Of a stretch of 64,000 nucleotides of DNA, positions 11,571 to 23,876 are shown one piece after another. The notes below the pieces were generated by a model, which saw nothing but the letters and a program-made list of their open reading frames with translations, had not been told where the DNA came from and made no database searches. Location of the stretch: positions 9,150,696 through 9,214,695 of the forward strand of contig CM067312.1 of the NCBI GenBank assembly GCA_034231615.1, written 5' to 3'. The number at the start of each line of letters is the position of its first letter. Positions within the stretch are counted from its first letter, which is position 1. This stretch comes from Meghimatium bilineatum (Eukaryota > Mollusca > Gastropoda > Stylommatophora > Philomycidae). The translations under genes were made by a program, and so were the position numbers.

Positions 11571-13195
11571 GAGACTGTCGTGATGGAAACTATAATCATT
11601 TGATTTCTCAGGATTCTAAGGAGACTGTCGTGATGAAAACTATAATCATTTTATTTCTCAGGATTCTAAGGAGACTTTCGTAATGGAAACTATAATCATT
11701 TGATTTCTCAGGATTCTAAGGAGACTTTCGTAATGGAAACTATAATCATTTGATTTCTCAGGATTCTAAGGAGACTTTCGTAATGGAAACTATAATCATT
11801 TGATTTCTCAGGATTCTAAGGAGACTTTCGTAATGGAAACTATAATCATTTGATTTCTCAGGATTCTAAGGAGACTTTCGTAATGGAAACTATAATCATT
11901 TGATTTCTCAGGATTCTAAGGAGACTTTCGTAATGGAAACTATAATCATTTGATTTCTCAGGATTCTAAGGAGACTTTATTAATGGAAACTATAATCATT
12001 TGATTTCTCAGGATTCTAAGGAGACTTTATTAATGGAAACTATAATCATTTGATTTCTCAGGATTCTAAGGAGACTTTCGTAATGGAAACTATAATCATT
12101 TGATTTCTCAGGATTCTAAGGAGACTTTATTAATGGAAACTATAATCATTTGATTTCTCAGGATTCTAAGGAGACTTTATTAATGGAAACTATAATCATT
12201 TGATTTCTCAGGATTCTAAGGAGACTTTCGTAATGGAAACTATAATCATTTTATTTCTCAGGATTCTAAGGAGACTTTCGTAATGGAAACTATAATCATT
12301 TTATTTCTCAGGATTCTAAGGAGACTTTCGTAATGGAAACTATAATCATTTGATTTCTCAGGATTCTAAGGAGACTTTCGTAATGGAAACTATAATCATT
12401 TGATTTCTCAGGATTCTAAGGAGACTTTCGTAATGGAAACTATAATCATTTGATTTCTCAGGATTCTAAGGAGACTTTCGTAATGGAAACTATAATCATT
12501 TGATTTCTCAGGATTCTAAGGAGACTTTATTAATGGAAACTATAATCATTTGATTTCTCAGGATTCTAAGGAGACTTTATTAATGGAAACTATAATCATT
12601 TGATTTCTCAGGATTCTAAGGAGACTTTCGTAATGGAAACTATAATCATTTGATTTCTCAGGATTCTAAGGAGACTTTCGTAATGGAAACTATAATCATT
12701 TGATTTCTCAGGATTCTAAGGAGACTTTCGTAATGGAAACTATAATCATTTGATTTCTCAGGATTCTAAGGAGACTTTCGTAATGGAAACTATAATCATT
12801 TGATTTCTCAGGATTCTAAGGAGACTTTCGTAATGGAAACTATAATCATTTGATTTCTCAGGATTCTAAGGAGACTTTATTAATGGAAACTATAATCATT
12901 TGATTTCTCAGGATTCTAAGGAGACTTTATTAATGGAAACTATAATCATTTGATTTCTCAGGATTCTAAGGAGACTTTCGTAATGGAAACTATAATCATT
13001 TGATTTCTCAGGATTCTAAGGAGACTTTCGTAATGGAAACTATAATCATTTGATTTCTCAGGATTCTAAGGAGACTTTCGTAATGGAAACTATAATCATT
13101 TGATTTCTCAGGATTCTAAGGAGACTTTATTAATGGAAACTATAATCATTTGATTTCTCAGGATTCTAAGGAGACTGTAGTGATGAGTGTTGACA
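11571..13195. repeat. 50-bp minisatellite inside the LINE reverse transcriptase
   Basis: Thirty-three units of exactly 50 bp, with core ggaaactataatcatttgat and ttctcaggattctaaggaga. The two leftmost units and the last carry the gactgt..tgatg state that fits the LINE frame (GDC). Inner units have changed to gactttcgtaatg or gactttattaatg. The ttat variant occurs mostly as adjacent pairs, indicating blockwise amplification. Confidence 0.95.
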
Positions 13196-13654
13196 GACGC
13201 TATCGAAGTGAAGAATTGCAATGGCGATAGTGAAACTTGTGCAAATGAAAAATCTTTGGCAAGGTACTAGCAGCATAGTCAAACTATGTATGATCAGAAC
13301 ATACGTATTTCCAGTTGCAATATACGATTGTGAGGCATGGATATTAAATACAAAAATAGCAAAGAGAATCGCTATCCGCAATGAAATGCTACAGAAGAAT
13401 TTTGCGTATACCATGGACAGCTAAAAAGACATTGCCTCTGGTTGTCTATTGGTACGAGAAAAATCTCAACGGAATTTTGGTCCACAGTCACCTTAATAAC
13501 TGAAGATTCTCCACGTATTGAAATGTATGAATTGTTTTCCCCTCGTATTCTGTGATCAAGAAGATGAGTATCACAATTCTTGTGAGGTTCGTTCACACCA
13601 TGCACGGAAAACTTTCGAATCGACTACACTTTCATATATCCAGTCATTTGATTG

Positions 13655-13790
13655 TGTCAGATTTCAGCCCAAATACTTTGTCATCAATAGAAGAACTTGC
13701 AGATTTCAGCCCTAATACCATGTCATCAATAGAAGAACTTGCAGATTTCAGCCCTAATACCGTGTCATCAATAAAAGAACTTGCAGATTT
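13655..13790. repeat. 42-bp triplicate
   Basis: Three copies of a 42-bp unit (gcagatttcagccctaatac, catgtcatcaatagaagaac). In one frame this gives a 14-residue repeat (ADFSPNTMSSIEEL). No family is recognised, and the surrounding frame is too short to call a gene. Confidence 0.8.
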
Positions 13791-13829
13791 TAATTTAAAC
13801 GGAGTGACGCAGAACTAAGCCCAGCAGAA

Positions 13830-14190
13830 TCAAATGTAAACAAAAACCACCGAAGGAAGTGACGGTTCTACATGAAACATGGTGAGTTAGACATTTTTGA
13901 ATTAAATGAATTGTATTTGTGTTTACAAACTAGTATTTTCGTCTCTTATTACCATTTTCGTCTTGTTGCATCTTGATATACAAAAGCGTATATATGTTTG
14001 TTTTGATTAGGACAATTCCTTAACATAAAAGTGGTTATGACTTAACTTGATAACGTACACGAATAAAAATGCATTGTGTCGCCGTTTTATCTGCGCTAAA
14101 GCCCCAGCACATCCGTCTTTGACACAAAGCAGTCTACTTAAGGCTCTGAACATTATTATAATTCCTGAAGACTTGATTTCCAATTGTGAG
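13830..14190. other. Unassigned stretch with a possible SINE relic
   Basis: The stretch around 14070-14130 (cattgtgtcgccgttttatc, tgcgctaaagccccagcaca, tccgtctt) resembles the reverse complement of the short SINE start, which has gatgtg..ggcgcaaataaaac. Nothing else was recognised. Confidence 0.4.
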
Positions 14191-14196
14191 CGTTCA

Positions 14197-14360
14197 TTTG
14201 ACTCGGGCATATATTAACTATTCGGATATAATAAACGATATAAAGTAATCGAATATTTGACTCGGGCACATACTAACTATTCGGATATAATAAACGATAT
14301 AAAGTAATCGAATATTTGACCCGGGCACATACTAACTATTCGGATATAATAAATATAATA
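14197..14360. repeat. 59-bp array, about 2.7 copies
   Basis: tttgactcgggca recurs at 14197, 14256 and 14315, each followed by actattcggatataataaa. The third copy is shortened. Confidence 0.85.
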
Positions 14361-14799
14361 ATGATATAATAATATTGTCTCCACGAATCACGCTAATAGT
14401 TTTAAGCTGATTATAAAAACACTATTGTTGAGGTTTTCTTTTTCCGCTATTACCCTGAGAGATTTAATGAAGCAGATATCTGAGAAACTATGGACATGTC
14501 CGGTGTGGGTAGAGGACAATCATCATACTTAAACTCTTTCAGGACCAATTGCCACTATACTGGCTTTATAGCATGGGTCTACATGACCATTCGCCACTTT
14601 ACTGGCTTTGATTTGATATTTGATTACTTCACAAGGCTAACTGTAACCTTGTGCAGAAATCAAATATCATCAATGTACTTATATATTCATATTCTGTATC
14701 CATTCCCTTTTCCAATGATGTATTACACATACACTATTTATCAATATTAGTATGTCAAGTGCTACAATAAAAATACATATAAGGACATTTGTAAAATTA

Positions 14800-14925
14800 A
14801 TTTTGGTTCAGACCTAAAAATAATCAAGTCCTGAAAGAGGGACTAATGCAGCATTTATCAAGAAAACCCAAGTTGCTGTGTAGACATGTTAAACTGCTAG
14901 CCAGAAGAAGAAGAAGAAGAATGGC
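14800..14925 (+). repeat. LINE 3' end with (GAA)n tail
   Basis: It ends gtagacatgttaaactgcta, gccagaagaagaagaagaag. This matches the 3' end of the RNase H-bearing LINE at 18.9 kb (read on minus: gatatgtcaaactgcgaacg then agaagaag). Only the 3' untranslated end is present. Confidence 0.55.
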
Positions 14926-14939
14926 ATATTTATGGGATT

Positions 14940-17900
14940 CGTTTTATTTGACAGAAGCGTTTGTTTAGTGGGATATTCACGTCATTTGACCGAGGCGTTT
15001 GTTTAGTGGGATATTCACGTCATTTGACCGAGGCGTTTGTTTAGTGGGATATTCACGTCATTTGACCGAGGCGTTTGTTTAGTGGGATATTCACGTCATT
15101 TGACCGAGGCGTTTGTTTAGTGGGATATTCACGTCATTTGACCGAGGCGTTTGTTTAGTGGGATATTCACGTCATTTGACCGAGGCGTTTGTTTAGTGGA
15201 TATTCACGTCATTTGACCGAGGCGTTTGTTTAGTGGGATATTCACGTCATTTGACCGAGGCGTTTGTTTAGTGGGATATTCACGTCATTTGACCGAGGCG
15301 TTTGTTTAGTGGGATATTCACGTCATTTGACCGAGGCGTTTGTTTAGTGGGATATTCACGTCATTTGACCGAGGCGTTTGTTTAGTGGGATATTCACGTC
15401 ATTTGACCGAGGCGTTTGTTTAGTGGGATATTCACGTCATTTGACCGAGGCGTTTGTTTAGTGGGATATTCACGTCATTTGACCGAGGCGTTTGTTTAGT
15501 GGGATATTCACGTCATTTGAACGAGGCGTTTGTTTAGTGGGATATTCACGTCATTTGACCGAGGCGTTTGTTTAGTGGGAGATTCACGTCATTTGACCGA
15601 GGCGTTTGTTTAGTGGGAGATTCACGTCATTTGACCGAGGCGTTTGTTTAGTGGGATATTCACGTCATTTGACCGAGGCGTTTGTTTAGTGGGATATTCA
15701 CGTCATTTGACCGAGGCGTTTGTTTAGTGGGATATTCACGTCATTTGACCGAGGCGTTTGTTTAGTGGGATATTCACGTCATTTGACCGAGGCGTTTGTT
15801 TAGTGGGATATTCACGTCATTTGACCGAGGCGTTTGTTTAGTGGGATATTCACGTCATTTGACCGAGGCGTTTGTTTAGTGGGATATTCACGTCATTTGA
15901 CCGAGGCGTTTGTTTAGTGGGATATTCACGTCATTTGACCGAGGCGTTTGTTTAGTGGGATATTCACGTCATTTGACCGAGGCGTTTGTTTAGTGGGATA
16001 TTCACGTCATTTGACCGAGGCGTTTGTTTAGTGGGATATTCACGTCATTTGACCGAGGCGTTTGTTTAGTGGGATATTCACGTCATTTGACCGAGGCGTT
16101 TGTTTAGTGGGATATTCACGTCATTTGACCGAGGCGTTTGTTTAGTGGGATATTCACGTCATTTGACCGAGGCGTTTGTTTAGTGGGATATTCACGTCAT
16201 TTGACCGAGGCGTTTGTTTAGTGGGATATTCACGTCATTTGACCGAGGCGTTTGTTTAGTGGGATATTCACGTCATTTGACCGAGGCGTTTGTTTAGTGG
16301 GATATTCACGTCATTTGACCGAGGCGTTTGTTTAGTGGGATATTCACGTCATTTGACCGAGGCTTTTGTTTAGTGGGATATTCACGTCATTTGACCGAGG
16401 CGTTTGTTTAGTGGGATATTCACGTCATTTGACCGAGGCGTTTGTTTAGTGGGATATTCACGTCATTTGACCGAGGCGTTTGTTTAGTGGGATATTCACG
16501 TCATTTGACCGAGGTGTTTGTTTAGTGGGATATTCACGTCATTTGACCGAGGCGTTTGTTTAGTGGGATATTCACGTCATTTGACCGAGGCGTTTGTTTA
16601 GTGGGATATTCACGTCATTTGACCGAGGCGTTTGTTTAGTGGGATATTCACGTCATTTGACCGAGGCGTTTGTTTAGTGGGATATTCACGTCATTTGACC
16701 GAGGCGTTTGTTTAGTGGGATATTCACGTCATTTGACCGAGGCGTTTGTTTAGTGGGATATTCACGTCATTTGACCGAGGCGTTTGTTTAGTGGGATATT
16801 CACGTCATTTGACCGAGGCGTTTGTTTAGTGGGATATTCACGTCATTTGACCGAGGCGTTTGTTTAGTGGGATATTCACGTCATTTGACCGAGGCGTTTG
16901 TTTAGTGGGATATTCACGTCATTTGACCGAGGCGTTTGTTTAGTGGGATATTCACGTCATTTGACCGAGGCGTTTGTTTAGTGGGATATTCACGTCATTT
17001 GACCGAGGCGTTTGTTTAGTGGGATATTCACGTCATTTGACCGAGGCGTTTGTTTAGTGGGATATTCACGTCATTTGACCGAGGCGTTTGTTTAGTGGGA
17101 TATTCACGTCATTTGACCGAGGCGTTTGTTTAGTGGGATATTCACGTCATTTGACCGAGGCGTTTGTTTAGTGGGATATTCACGTCATTTGACCGAGGCG
17201 TTTGTTTAGTGGGATATTCACGTCATTTGACCGAGGCGTTTGTTTAGTGGGATATTCACGTCATTTGACCGAGGCGTTTGTTTAGTGGGATATTCACGTC
17301 ATTTGACCGAGGCGTTTGTTTAGTGGGATATTCACGTCATTTGACCGAGGCGTTTGTTTAGTGGGATATTCACGTCATTTGACCGAGGCGTTTGTTTAGT
17401 GGGATATTCACGTCATTTGACCGAGGCGTTTTTTTAGTGGGATATTCACGTCATTTGACCGAGGCGTTTGTTTAGTGGGATATTCACGTCATTTGACCGA
17501 GGCGTTTGTTTAGTGGGATATTCACGTCATTTGACCGAGGCGTTTGTTTAGTGGAATATTCACGTCATTTGACCGAGGCGTTTGTTTAGTGGGATATTCA
17601 CGTCATTTGACCGAGGCGTTTGTTTAGTGGGATATTCACGTCATTTGACCGAGGCGTTTGTTTAGTGGGATATTCACGTCATTTGACCGAGGCGTTTGTT
17701 TAGTGGGATATTCACGTCATTTGACCGAGGCGTTTGTTTAGTGGGATATTCACGTCATTTGACCGAGGCGTTTGTTTAGTGGGATATTCACGTCATTTGA
17801 CCGAGGCGTTTGTTTAGTGGGATATTCACGTCATTTGACCGAGGCGTTTGTTTAGTGGGATATTCACGTCATTTGACCGAGGCGTTTGTTTAGTGGGATA

Positions 17901-18240
17901 TTCACGTCATTTGACCGAGGCGTTTGTTTAGTGGGATATTCACGTCATTTGACCGAGGCGTTTGTTTAGTGGGATATTCACGTCATTTGACCGAGGCGTT
18001 TGTTTAGTGGGATATTCACGTCATTTGACCGAGGCGTTTGTTTAGTGGGATATTCACGTCATTTGACCGAGGCGTTTGTTTAGTGGGATATTCACGTCAT
18101 TTGACCGAGGCGTTTGTTTAGTGGGATATTCACGTCATTTGACCGAGGCGTTTGTTTAGTGGGATATTCACGTCATTTGACCGAGGCGTTTGTTTAGTGG
18201 GATATTCACGTCATTTGACCGAGGCGTTTGTTTAGTGGGA
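14940..18240. repeat. 38-bp satellite, about 87 highly uniform copies
   Basis: The unit is 38 bp (gggatattcacgtcatttga, ccgaggcgtttgtttagt). Nearly all copies are identical, with rare single changes (for example gagattc for gatattc near 15590 and 15620, and one missing g near 15197). Each unit contains an acgtca half-site of the CRE type, though whether it binds anything is unknown. Homogeneity implies recent amplification or efficient exchange. Confidence 0.98.
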
Positions 18241-18480
18241 GATTCACCTAATTTGACAGAGTTGTTTGTTTAGTGGAAGATTCACCTAATTTGACCGAGA
18301 CGTTTGTTTTTTTAGAGGGGGATTGGTCTCATTTGATCTAGGAATTTGTTTGTTTAGTGGGGGGGGGGGGTCGGCTTATTTGACGGAAGCTTTTGTTTGT
18401 TCAGTGGGGGATCGGCTTATTTGACGGAGGCGTTAGTTTGTTCATTTGGAGATGTGTCTTATTTGACCGATGCGAGCTTC
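18241..18480. repeat. Diverged edge of the 38-bp satellite
   Basis: Six or so degenerate units decay progressively to the right: cacctaatttgac, then ggcttatttgacggaagc, then gtcttatttgaccgatgc. They include a run of thirteen g at about 18359-18371. The left edge is sharp, so turnover has been asymmetric. Confidence 0.8.
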
Positions 18481-18868
18481 TTTCAAGCTAGGTTTGGTCT
18501 CCTCCGTTTATATCAAATCGACTGGGGTGTATGTATTTTTCTTGTGGGATGATTGTCTGGTTGACGTTAGAATGTGACGGCGCAGCCAAGTTGCAGCTAG
18601 GTAGTGATCTAGTTGTATTGTTGAGATCCCAAGCCCGTAGATAAGGGAGGGAGAGGGTTTAGGGGTTTTCATCAACTCAGAACACGAATTTTAGCACAAG
18701 AAATTTAGCAGAAAGACTGATAGCTCACCCTCTCTTAACGATTTTCCCAACAAATGGCTTTCAAACTTCTCATGATGATTAAGAAATTAATTACATAAAT
18801 GAGCAAATGAATTTTATTAGGTAACCACTACCTTCCTTTACTGAACATATATCTACGGCACTGTCTCT

Positions 18869-20590
18869 TCTTCTTCTTCTTCTTCTTCTTCTTCTTCTCG
18901 TTCGCAGTTTGACATATCTACACATGAAGTCATGTTTTCTTAATGTATAGCTGTATTTGAGAGCTCTTCAGTGTTTCTGTGGAAATCCGTCTCTGTGGGA
19001 TAGAGTTCCTCCCTTAACTGGTTTAGTTCAATGCAGTCCTGCAGGATATGTTCAGCTGTTTGTGCTGCAGTCCTGCAGGATATGTTCAGCTGTTTGTGCT
19101 GCCGTCCCAGGATATGTTCAGCTGTTTGTGCTGCCGTCCCAGGATATGTTCAGCTGTTTGTGCTGCCGTCCCAGGATATGTTCAGCTGTTTGTGCTGCAG
19201 TCCTGCAGGATATGTTCAGTTGTTTGTGCTGCCGTCCCAGGATATGTTCAGTTGTTTGTGCTGCCGTCCCAGGATATGTTCAGTTGTTTGTGCTACCGTC
19301 CCAGGATATGTTCAGCTGTTTGTGCTGCCGTCCCAGGATATGTTCAGTTGTTTGTGCTACTGTCCCAGGATATGTTCAGCTGTTTGTGCTGCCGTCCCAG
19401 GATATGTTCAGTTGTTTGTGCTGCCGTCCCAGGATATGTTCAGCTGTTTGTGCTGCCGTCCCAGGATATGTTCAGCTGTTTGTGCTGCCGTCCCAGGATA
19501 TGTTCAGCTGTTTGTGCTGCCGTCCCAGGATATGTTCAGTTGTTTGTGCTGCCGTCCCAGGATATGTTCAGTTGTTTGTGCTACCGTCCCAGGATATGTT
19601 CAGTTGTTTGTGCTACTGTCCCAGGATATGTTCAGCTGTTTGTGCTGCCGTCCCAGGATATGTTCAGTTGTTTGTGCTGCCGTCCTAGGATATGTTCAGC
19701 TGTTTGTGCTGCCGTCCCAGGATATGTTCAGCTGTTTGTGCTGCCGTCCCAGGATATGTTCAGCTGTTTGTGCTGCCGTCCCAGGATATGTTCAGCTGTT
19801 TGTGCTGCCGTCCCAGGATATGTTCAGTTGTTTGTGCTACCGTCCCAGGATATGTTCAGTTGTTTGTGCTACCGTCCCAGGATATGTTCAGCTGTTTGTG
19901 CTGCCGTCCCAGGATATGTTCAGCTGTTTGTGCTGCCGTCCCAGGATATGTTCAGCTGTTTGTGCTGCAGTCCTGCAGGATATGTTCAGCTGTTTGTGCT
20001 GCCGTCCCAGGATATGTTCAGTTGTTTGTGCTACCGTCCCAGGATATGTTCAGCTGTTTGTGCTGCCGTCCCAGGATATGTTCAGTTGTTTGTGCTGCCG
20101 TCCCAGGATATGTTCAGTTGTTTGTGCTACCGTCCCAGGATATGTTCAGCTGTTTGTGCTGCCGTCCCAGGATATGTTCAGTTGTTTGTGCTGCCGTCCC
20201 ACCCGGAAACAGAGATGATTGAACCAGTATTAGTCTATTTAAATGACTGTTCAGTCTGTTGTGTTCTGTCCTGATGCGAAAGATCTTGACCTGCTCAACT
20301 CTGTCATGATATTGATAATTGTCTTTTGCTGATCGACATTCCTGATAGATTTGATGAGGGTCCTCTTTCTTTGGTAGGCAATTTCTTTTGTTTTTTTGTT
20401 CCCGTGTTGCTCCATCTTTTACTAGCATATCTGCCTCTTCATTTCTTGGAATCCCACAGTAGAATTGTATCCACTGTACTACTACCCTTTTTCGGATTCT
20501 AACTTCTCGTATGGCTTCCTTCAGGTCTGGCAGTTTATCGCTGTCAAGGACTTGTAGGACAGACAAGTAATCTGTAAGAAATACCACCTA
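18869..20590 (-). pseudogene. LINE 3' region: RNase H domain and C-terminal zinc knuckle, (GAA)n tail
   Basis: On the minus strand an RNase H fold is visible from 20587 leftward: VFLTDYLSVLQVL (first catalytic Asp), then QWIQFYCGIPRNEEAD, the family signature just after the third catalytic region. The usual SHCG histidine is changed to FYCG here. A RIRTEHNRLNSHL segment leads to a zinc-knuckle region whose middle has exploded into the 32-bp array, after which HILQDC and ELNQLREELYP follow. The 3' end is a (GAA)n tail seen as (ttc)n at 18869-18897. RNase H downstream of RT is typical of I/Jockey-group LINEs. This copy is 5'-truncated and inactive. Confidence 0.85.
19030..20203. repeat. 32-bp array grown inside the LINE zinc-knuckle coding region
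   Basis: About 36 units of 32 bp (ccaggatatgttcagctgtt, tgtgctgccgtc). On the minus strand one unit encodes AAQTAEHILG in one frame, matching AAQSAKHILQ of the unexpanded relative at 36.55 kb. Because 32 is not a multiple of three, the frame rotates through all three registers and none contains a stop, giving several long spurious plus-strand frames. Confidence 0.95.
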
Positions 20591-20599
20591 TTGACATTA

Positions 20600-21550
20600 G
20601 CTTGCCTTGTCTGTAAGAAGAACTACAGTGTGGCTTGGTTTTAGTCATGTAAAGCTTTTATGATGTTGCCTAGTTATTTAATCTTAGTCCTAAAATGGAC
20701 TTTAATGATTAGGTTACGCTTGTTGTCTGGGTTAAAAGGCTGAAATGCGGTCGTCTAGTTTATGTCTTTGGATAGGCTACTTAGTGTTGGCTCGTGTATT
20801 TTTGTCCAGGGGATGGAGTGATTAATCGTCGCCTGTTTTGAATTTGCTGTGCCAGTTGTTAGTACAAGCACTTATTGTACATTTTTTTGTTTTAATTTCT
20901 TTTGTTTTTGTTTTGTCCAGTGTAGCTATGATCAATATTTCTTGTGGTGATTTGTTATCTCGTCCCATATAGGGTCACAGTGACCAAAAAAGCCATTCAC
21001 ATAAAGTAGGATGTGTCAGACAGAAAAGTGCAGATATCGCAGCTAGGCTTAAATCATGACATCAGTAGAAGAAGATCATGATGATCAGAGCAAGTATATT
21101 CAGAGTAACAAGTTATGGCTATCGTGAAACATGGACACTTGGTAAAGTAGTAGAAAAGAGACTGACTTCTGTAGATAAATTAGATTCCGTGGATGTATTT
21201 TGAGAATCATTGGTTAAATTGACTTAAACTTGTAATTCATAGGGATTGCATCATTCATAATAACACAGAATCCGGTAGGAATTGATCTTGAGTCACCTGG
21301 ACGTTGGACGAGTGATGTAACCACTATATTATAGTAAATCAATCATTTGAAGAAATTATGCAGATATATATCTAAGGGAGATAACATAGTTTTTACAGAT
21401 TTGCCAGATTCACATTTCCTGATTACATACCTTGAAAGTGAAACTATTTTGACTGGCTATTTATTTAAGTAAAAAGTACACAGCTGAAATGATTCAAGCC
21501 GGGGGCGAAATGATTCAAGCCAAGCACGTTAAAGCAGCGTAAACATATTT
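20600..21550. other. Mostly unassigned; SINE and tRNA-like relics
   Basis: At 20955-21075 (+) a SINE relic reads cgtcccatatagggtcacag, gtaggatgtgtcagacag, gcagatatcgcagct and ends at gtagaagaag. At 21285-21340 the minus strand has a tRNA-like head (tagtggttacatcactcg). No gene seen. Confidence 0.5.
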
Positions 21551-21556
21551 TATCAG

Positions 21557-22909
21557 CTATGTAATAAGATCTGGAGAACAGAAACTTGGCCAAGGGACTG
21601 GAAACGTTCAGTATACATACCAATACCTAAAAGCAGTGATATGCACATATGTTCAAATTAAAGAACAACCGCCTTGATCAGCCAAGCCAGTAAAATACTT
21701 CTGCACATTATAATGACAAGAATACATAACAAGATGGAGGATGAGATCCACGAAGTGCAAGCAGGTTTCAGAACTGGCAGAGGCACGAGAGATCATATAT
21801 TTAACATGAGGATGATCATAGAGAAATGTAGAGAGTATAACATCGAATTACATGCATGCTTCATAGACTACACCAAAGCATTCGACTGTGTCAATCACCA
21901 TCAATTAGGAGAAGTAATGAATGATATGGGTTTCCCAAAACACATTACACAACTAATAGCACAGCTGTATAAAGATCAAGAAGCAGCGGTAAAAGTTGAA
22001 GGTGCAAGATCGGAGTGGTTCAATGTACAGAAAGGAGTAAGACAAGGCTGTACCTTGTCTCCATACTTGTTCAACATATATGCGGAAAATATAATGAGAA
22101 ACGTGAGACAAGAATCAATGAAGCCTGATTTCAGACCCATAAATATAGGAGGGCTGCAGATACCAGAAATTAGATATGCAGATGACACAGTGCTATTAAC
22201 AACAAACGAACACGACTTACTGAACATAATTAAGTCAACCCAAAAGTTCAGCGAACAGCAAAACTGGTTCTTAAATATGAAAAAGACAAAAAAAATGGCA
22301 ACTGATAAAACTAAATCAGGACCCAAAATTAATATTGAGAACTGCAATTTGGAAGAAGTGACACATTTTGATTATTTAGGAACTAATATAAACAATGCGG
22401 GGGACTGCGCAGTTGAGATCAAGAGAAGAACGGCAATGGCGCTGGCAAAATTAAAACAGATAAAGAAACTATGGCAATGTACTAACATAAGAACCAAATT
22501 GTGTTTATTACGAACATGTGTATTTCTTGTGGCGACATATGGATGTGAAGCATAGACACTAAATAAAACAGTGGCCAAGTGAATAACATCATTTGAATTA
22601 AAGTGTTATAGAAAAGTTTTGAGAATACCATGGACAGCGAAGAAAACAAACCAGGAGGTGTTACGAACAATTAACGTCCAGGAAGGCTGGCTTCTGAACA
22701 CCATATTGAAGAAAAAGCTAGTTATTTTCGGTCATATTAAGAGACACGACGGCATGGAGAGGGTGTTAATTGAGGGGATGATAGAAGGCAACAGGGGCAA
22801 AGGCCGACCAAGACGCCGTTGGACAAAAGACATTCAAGAATGCCTGCGCATGTCACTGGAAGATGCAGGGCAACTTTCTCAAGACCGCGAATTATCAAGA
22901 GATCCATAG
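21557..22909 (+). pseudogene. LINE endonuclease/RT copy 2, nearly open, 5'-truncated
   Basis: This is the best RT copy in the window. Starting from WPRDWKRSVYIPIPK it has GFRTGRGTRD, FIDYTKAFDC (motif A Asp), GVRQGCTLSPYLFNIY, IRYADDTVLLTT (motif C Asp-Asp) and FDYLGTNINNAGDC. It continues to IPWTAKKTNQEV, KLVIFGHIKRHD and RPRRRWTKDIQECL. Interruptions are few: a stop near 21655, a stop at 22553-22555 where CEAW is expected (tgg to tag), and another near 22580. The endonuclease half is absent, so it was probably truncated on insertion. RTE/BovB-type affinity is inferred from the motif layout. It shows what copy 1 looked like before the 50-bp array grew. Confidence 0.9.
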
Positions 22910-23154
22910 GAAAGACTAAGTTCTGGAAAGAATATGTCACTTGATGATAAAAAAGTATACTCTTGGTGATGAACACTATTCAGACGCGGATGTTAGTCCA
23001 ATTTGATTACATAAAAACTCCAGTAGTAGAGGTGACGGTTCTTCTAATCTATCTAACTATCGCTATCACCGGAGTTTTACGAGCTTATTTGATTTAGACA
23101 GTAGATTTATTTATATTTATCCGTTGCCCAATTTTGAACTTCATTGAAATTCGC

Positions 23155-23688
23155 TGGGATGAAATCATCTGAAGTCCAATGTCTGAACTACAATTATGAA
23201 ATCATCTGAAGTCCAATGTCTGAACTACAATTATGAAATCATCTGAAGTCCAATGTCTGAACTACAATTATGAAATCATCTGAAGTCCAATGTCTGAACT
23301 ACAATTATGAAATCATCTGAAGTCCAATGTCTGAACTACAATTATGAAATCATCTGAAGTCCAATGTCTGAACTACAATTATGAAATCATCTGAAGTCCA
23401 ATGTCTGAACTACAATTATGAAATCATCTGAAGTCCAATGTCTGAACTACAATTATGAAATCATCTGAAGTCCAATGTCTGAACTACAATTATGAAATCA
23501 TCCGAAGTCCAATGTCTGAACTACAATTATGAAATCATCCGAAGTCCAATGTCTGAACTACAATTATGAAATCATCCGAAGTCCAATGTCTGAACTACAA
23601 TTATTAAATCATCCGAAGTCCAATGTCTGAACTACAATTATGAAATCATCTGAAGTCCAATGTCTGATCTACAATAATAAAATAAATT
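23155..23688. repeat. 37-bp array
   Basis: About 14 nearly identical units (gaaatcatctgaagtccaat, gtctgaactacaattat). A catctg/catccg variant occupies a consecutive block at 23498-23610. Confidence 0.95.
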
Positions 23689-23876
23689 ATGCTTATGCAA
23701 CATTCATCAAGATTTCAAGAAAGTAACATTACGTTCGTTAAAAGGCCCAAAAGGGGAGCAACAAAAACTATCTTAATCTCGGTACAGCAGATTTCGTTCT
23801 CCAGACTGCACTCTTCTTACCATCAGGAGTTTAAGAGCGATTGTGAAAAAAAATGTACGGTAAAGTCATATTCAGC

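Larger units (their letters stand above)
10490..13440 (+). pseudogene. LINE endonuclease/RT copy 1, broken by a SINE-like insertion and a 50-bp array
   Basis: The palm motifs of a non-LTR reverse transcriptase are readable across a frameshift near 10725: QAGFRSGRGSRD, FIDYTKAFDC (motif A), GVRQGCTLLPYLFNIY (motif B) and IRYADDTVFP (motif C). The segment is closely related to copy 2 at 21.56 kb and resembles RTE/BovB-type RTs, an assignment made from motif layout only. An insertion at 11149-11489 is flanked by ccaaaaataata. Beyond it the frame resumes with LEDVTNFEYLDTNINNTGDC, then the 50-bp array interrupts at the GDC motif. The remaining C-terminus (KLVQMKNLWQG, then VFPVAIYDCEAW) follows at 13.2 kb. 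Confidence 0.85.

Noticed and set aside
13552..13818. Frame with ADFSPNT(M/V)SSIEEL repeats
   Set aside because: It is only a 42-bp triplicate with short flanks; no evidence of a gene.
14940..18300. Possible CRISPR array (regular 38-bp repeats)
   Set aside because: There are no variable spacers: the units are contiguous and identical, so it is a satellite. The other signals are eukaryotic.
18957..20274. Several plus-strand frames up to 408 codons (CAAVPGYVQLFVLPSQDMFS)
   Set aside because: They are translations of the 32-bp array in all three frames; the real coding relation is on the minus strand as a LINE zinc-knuckle.
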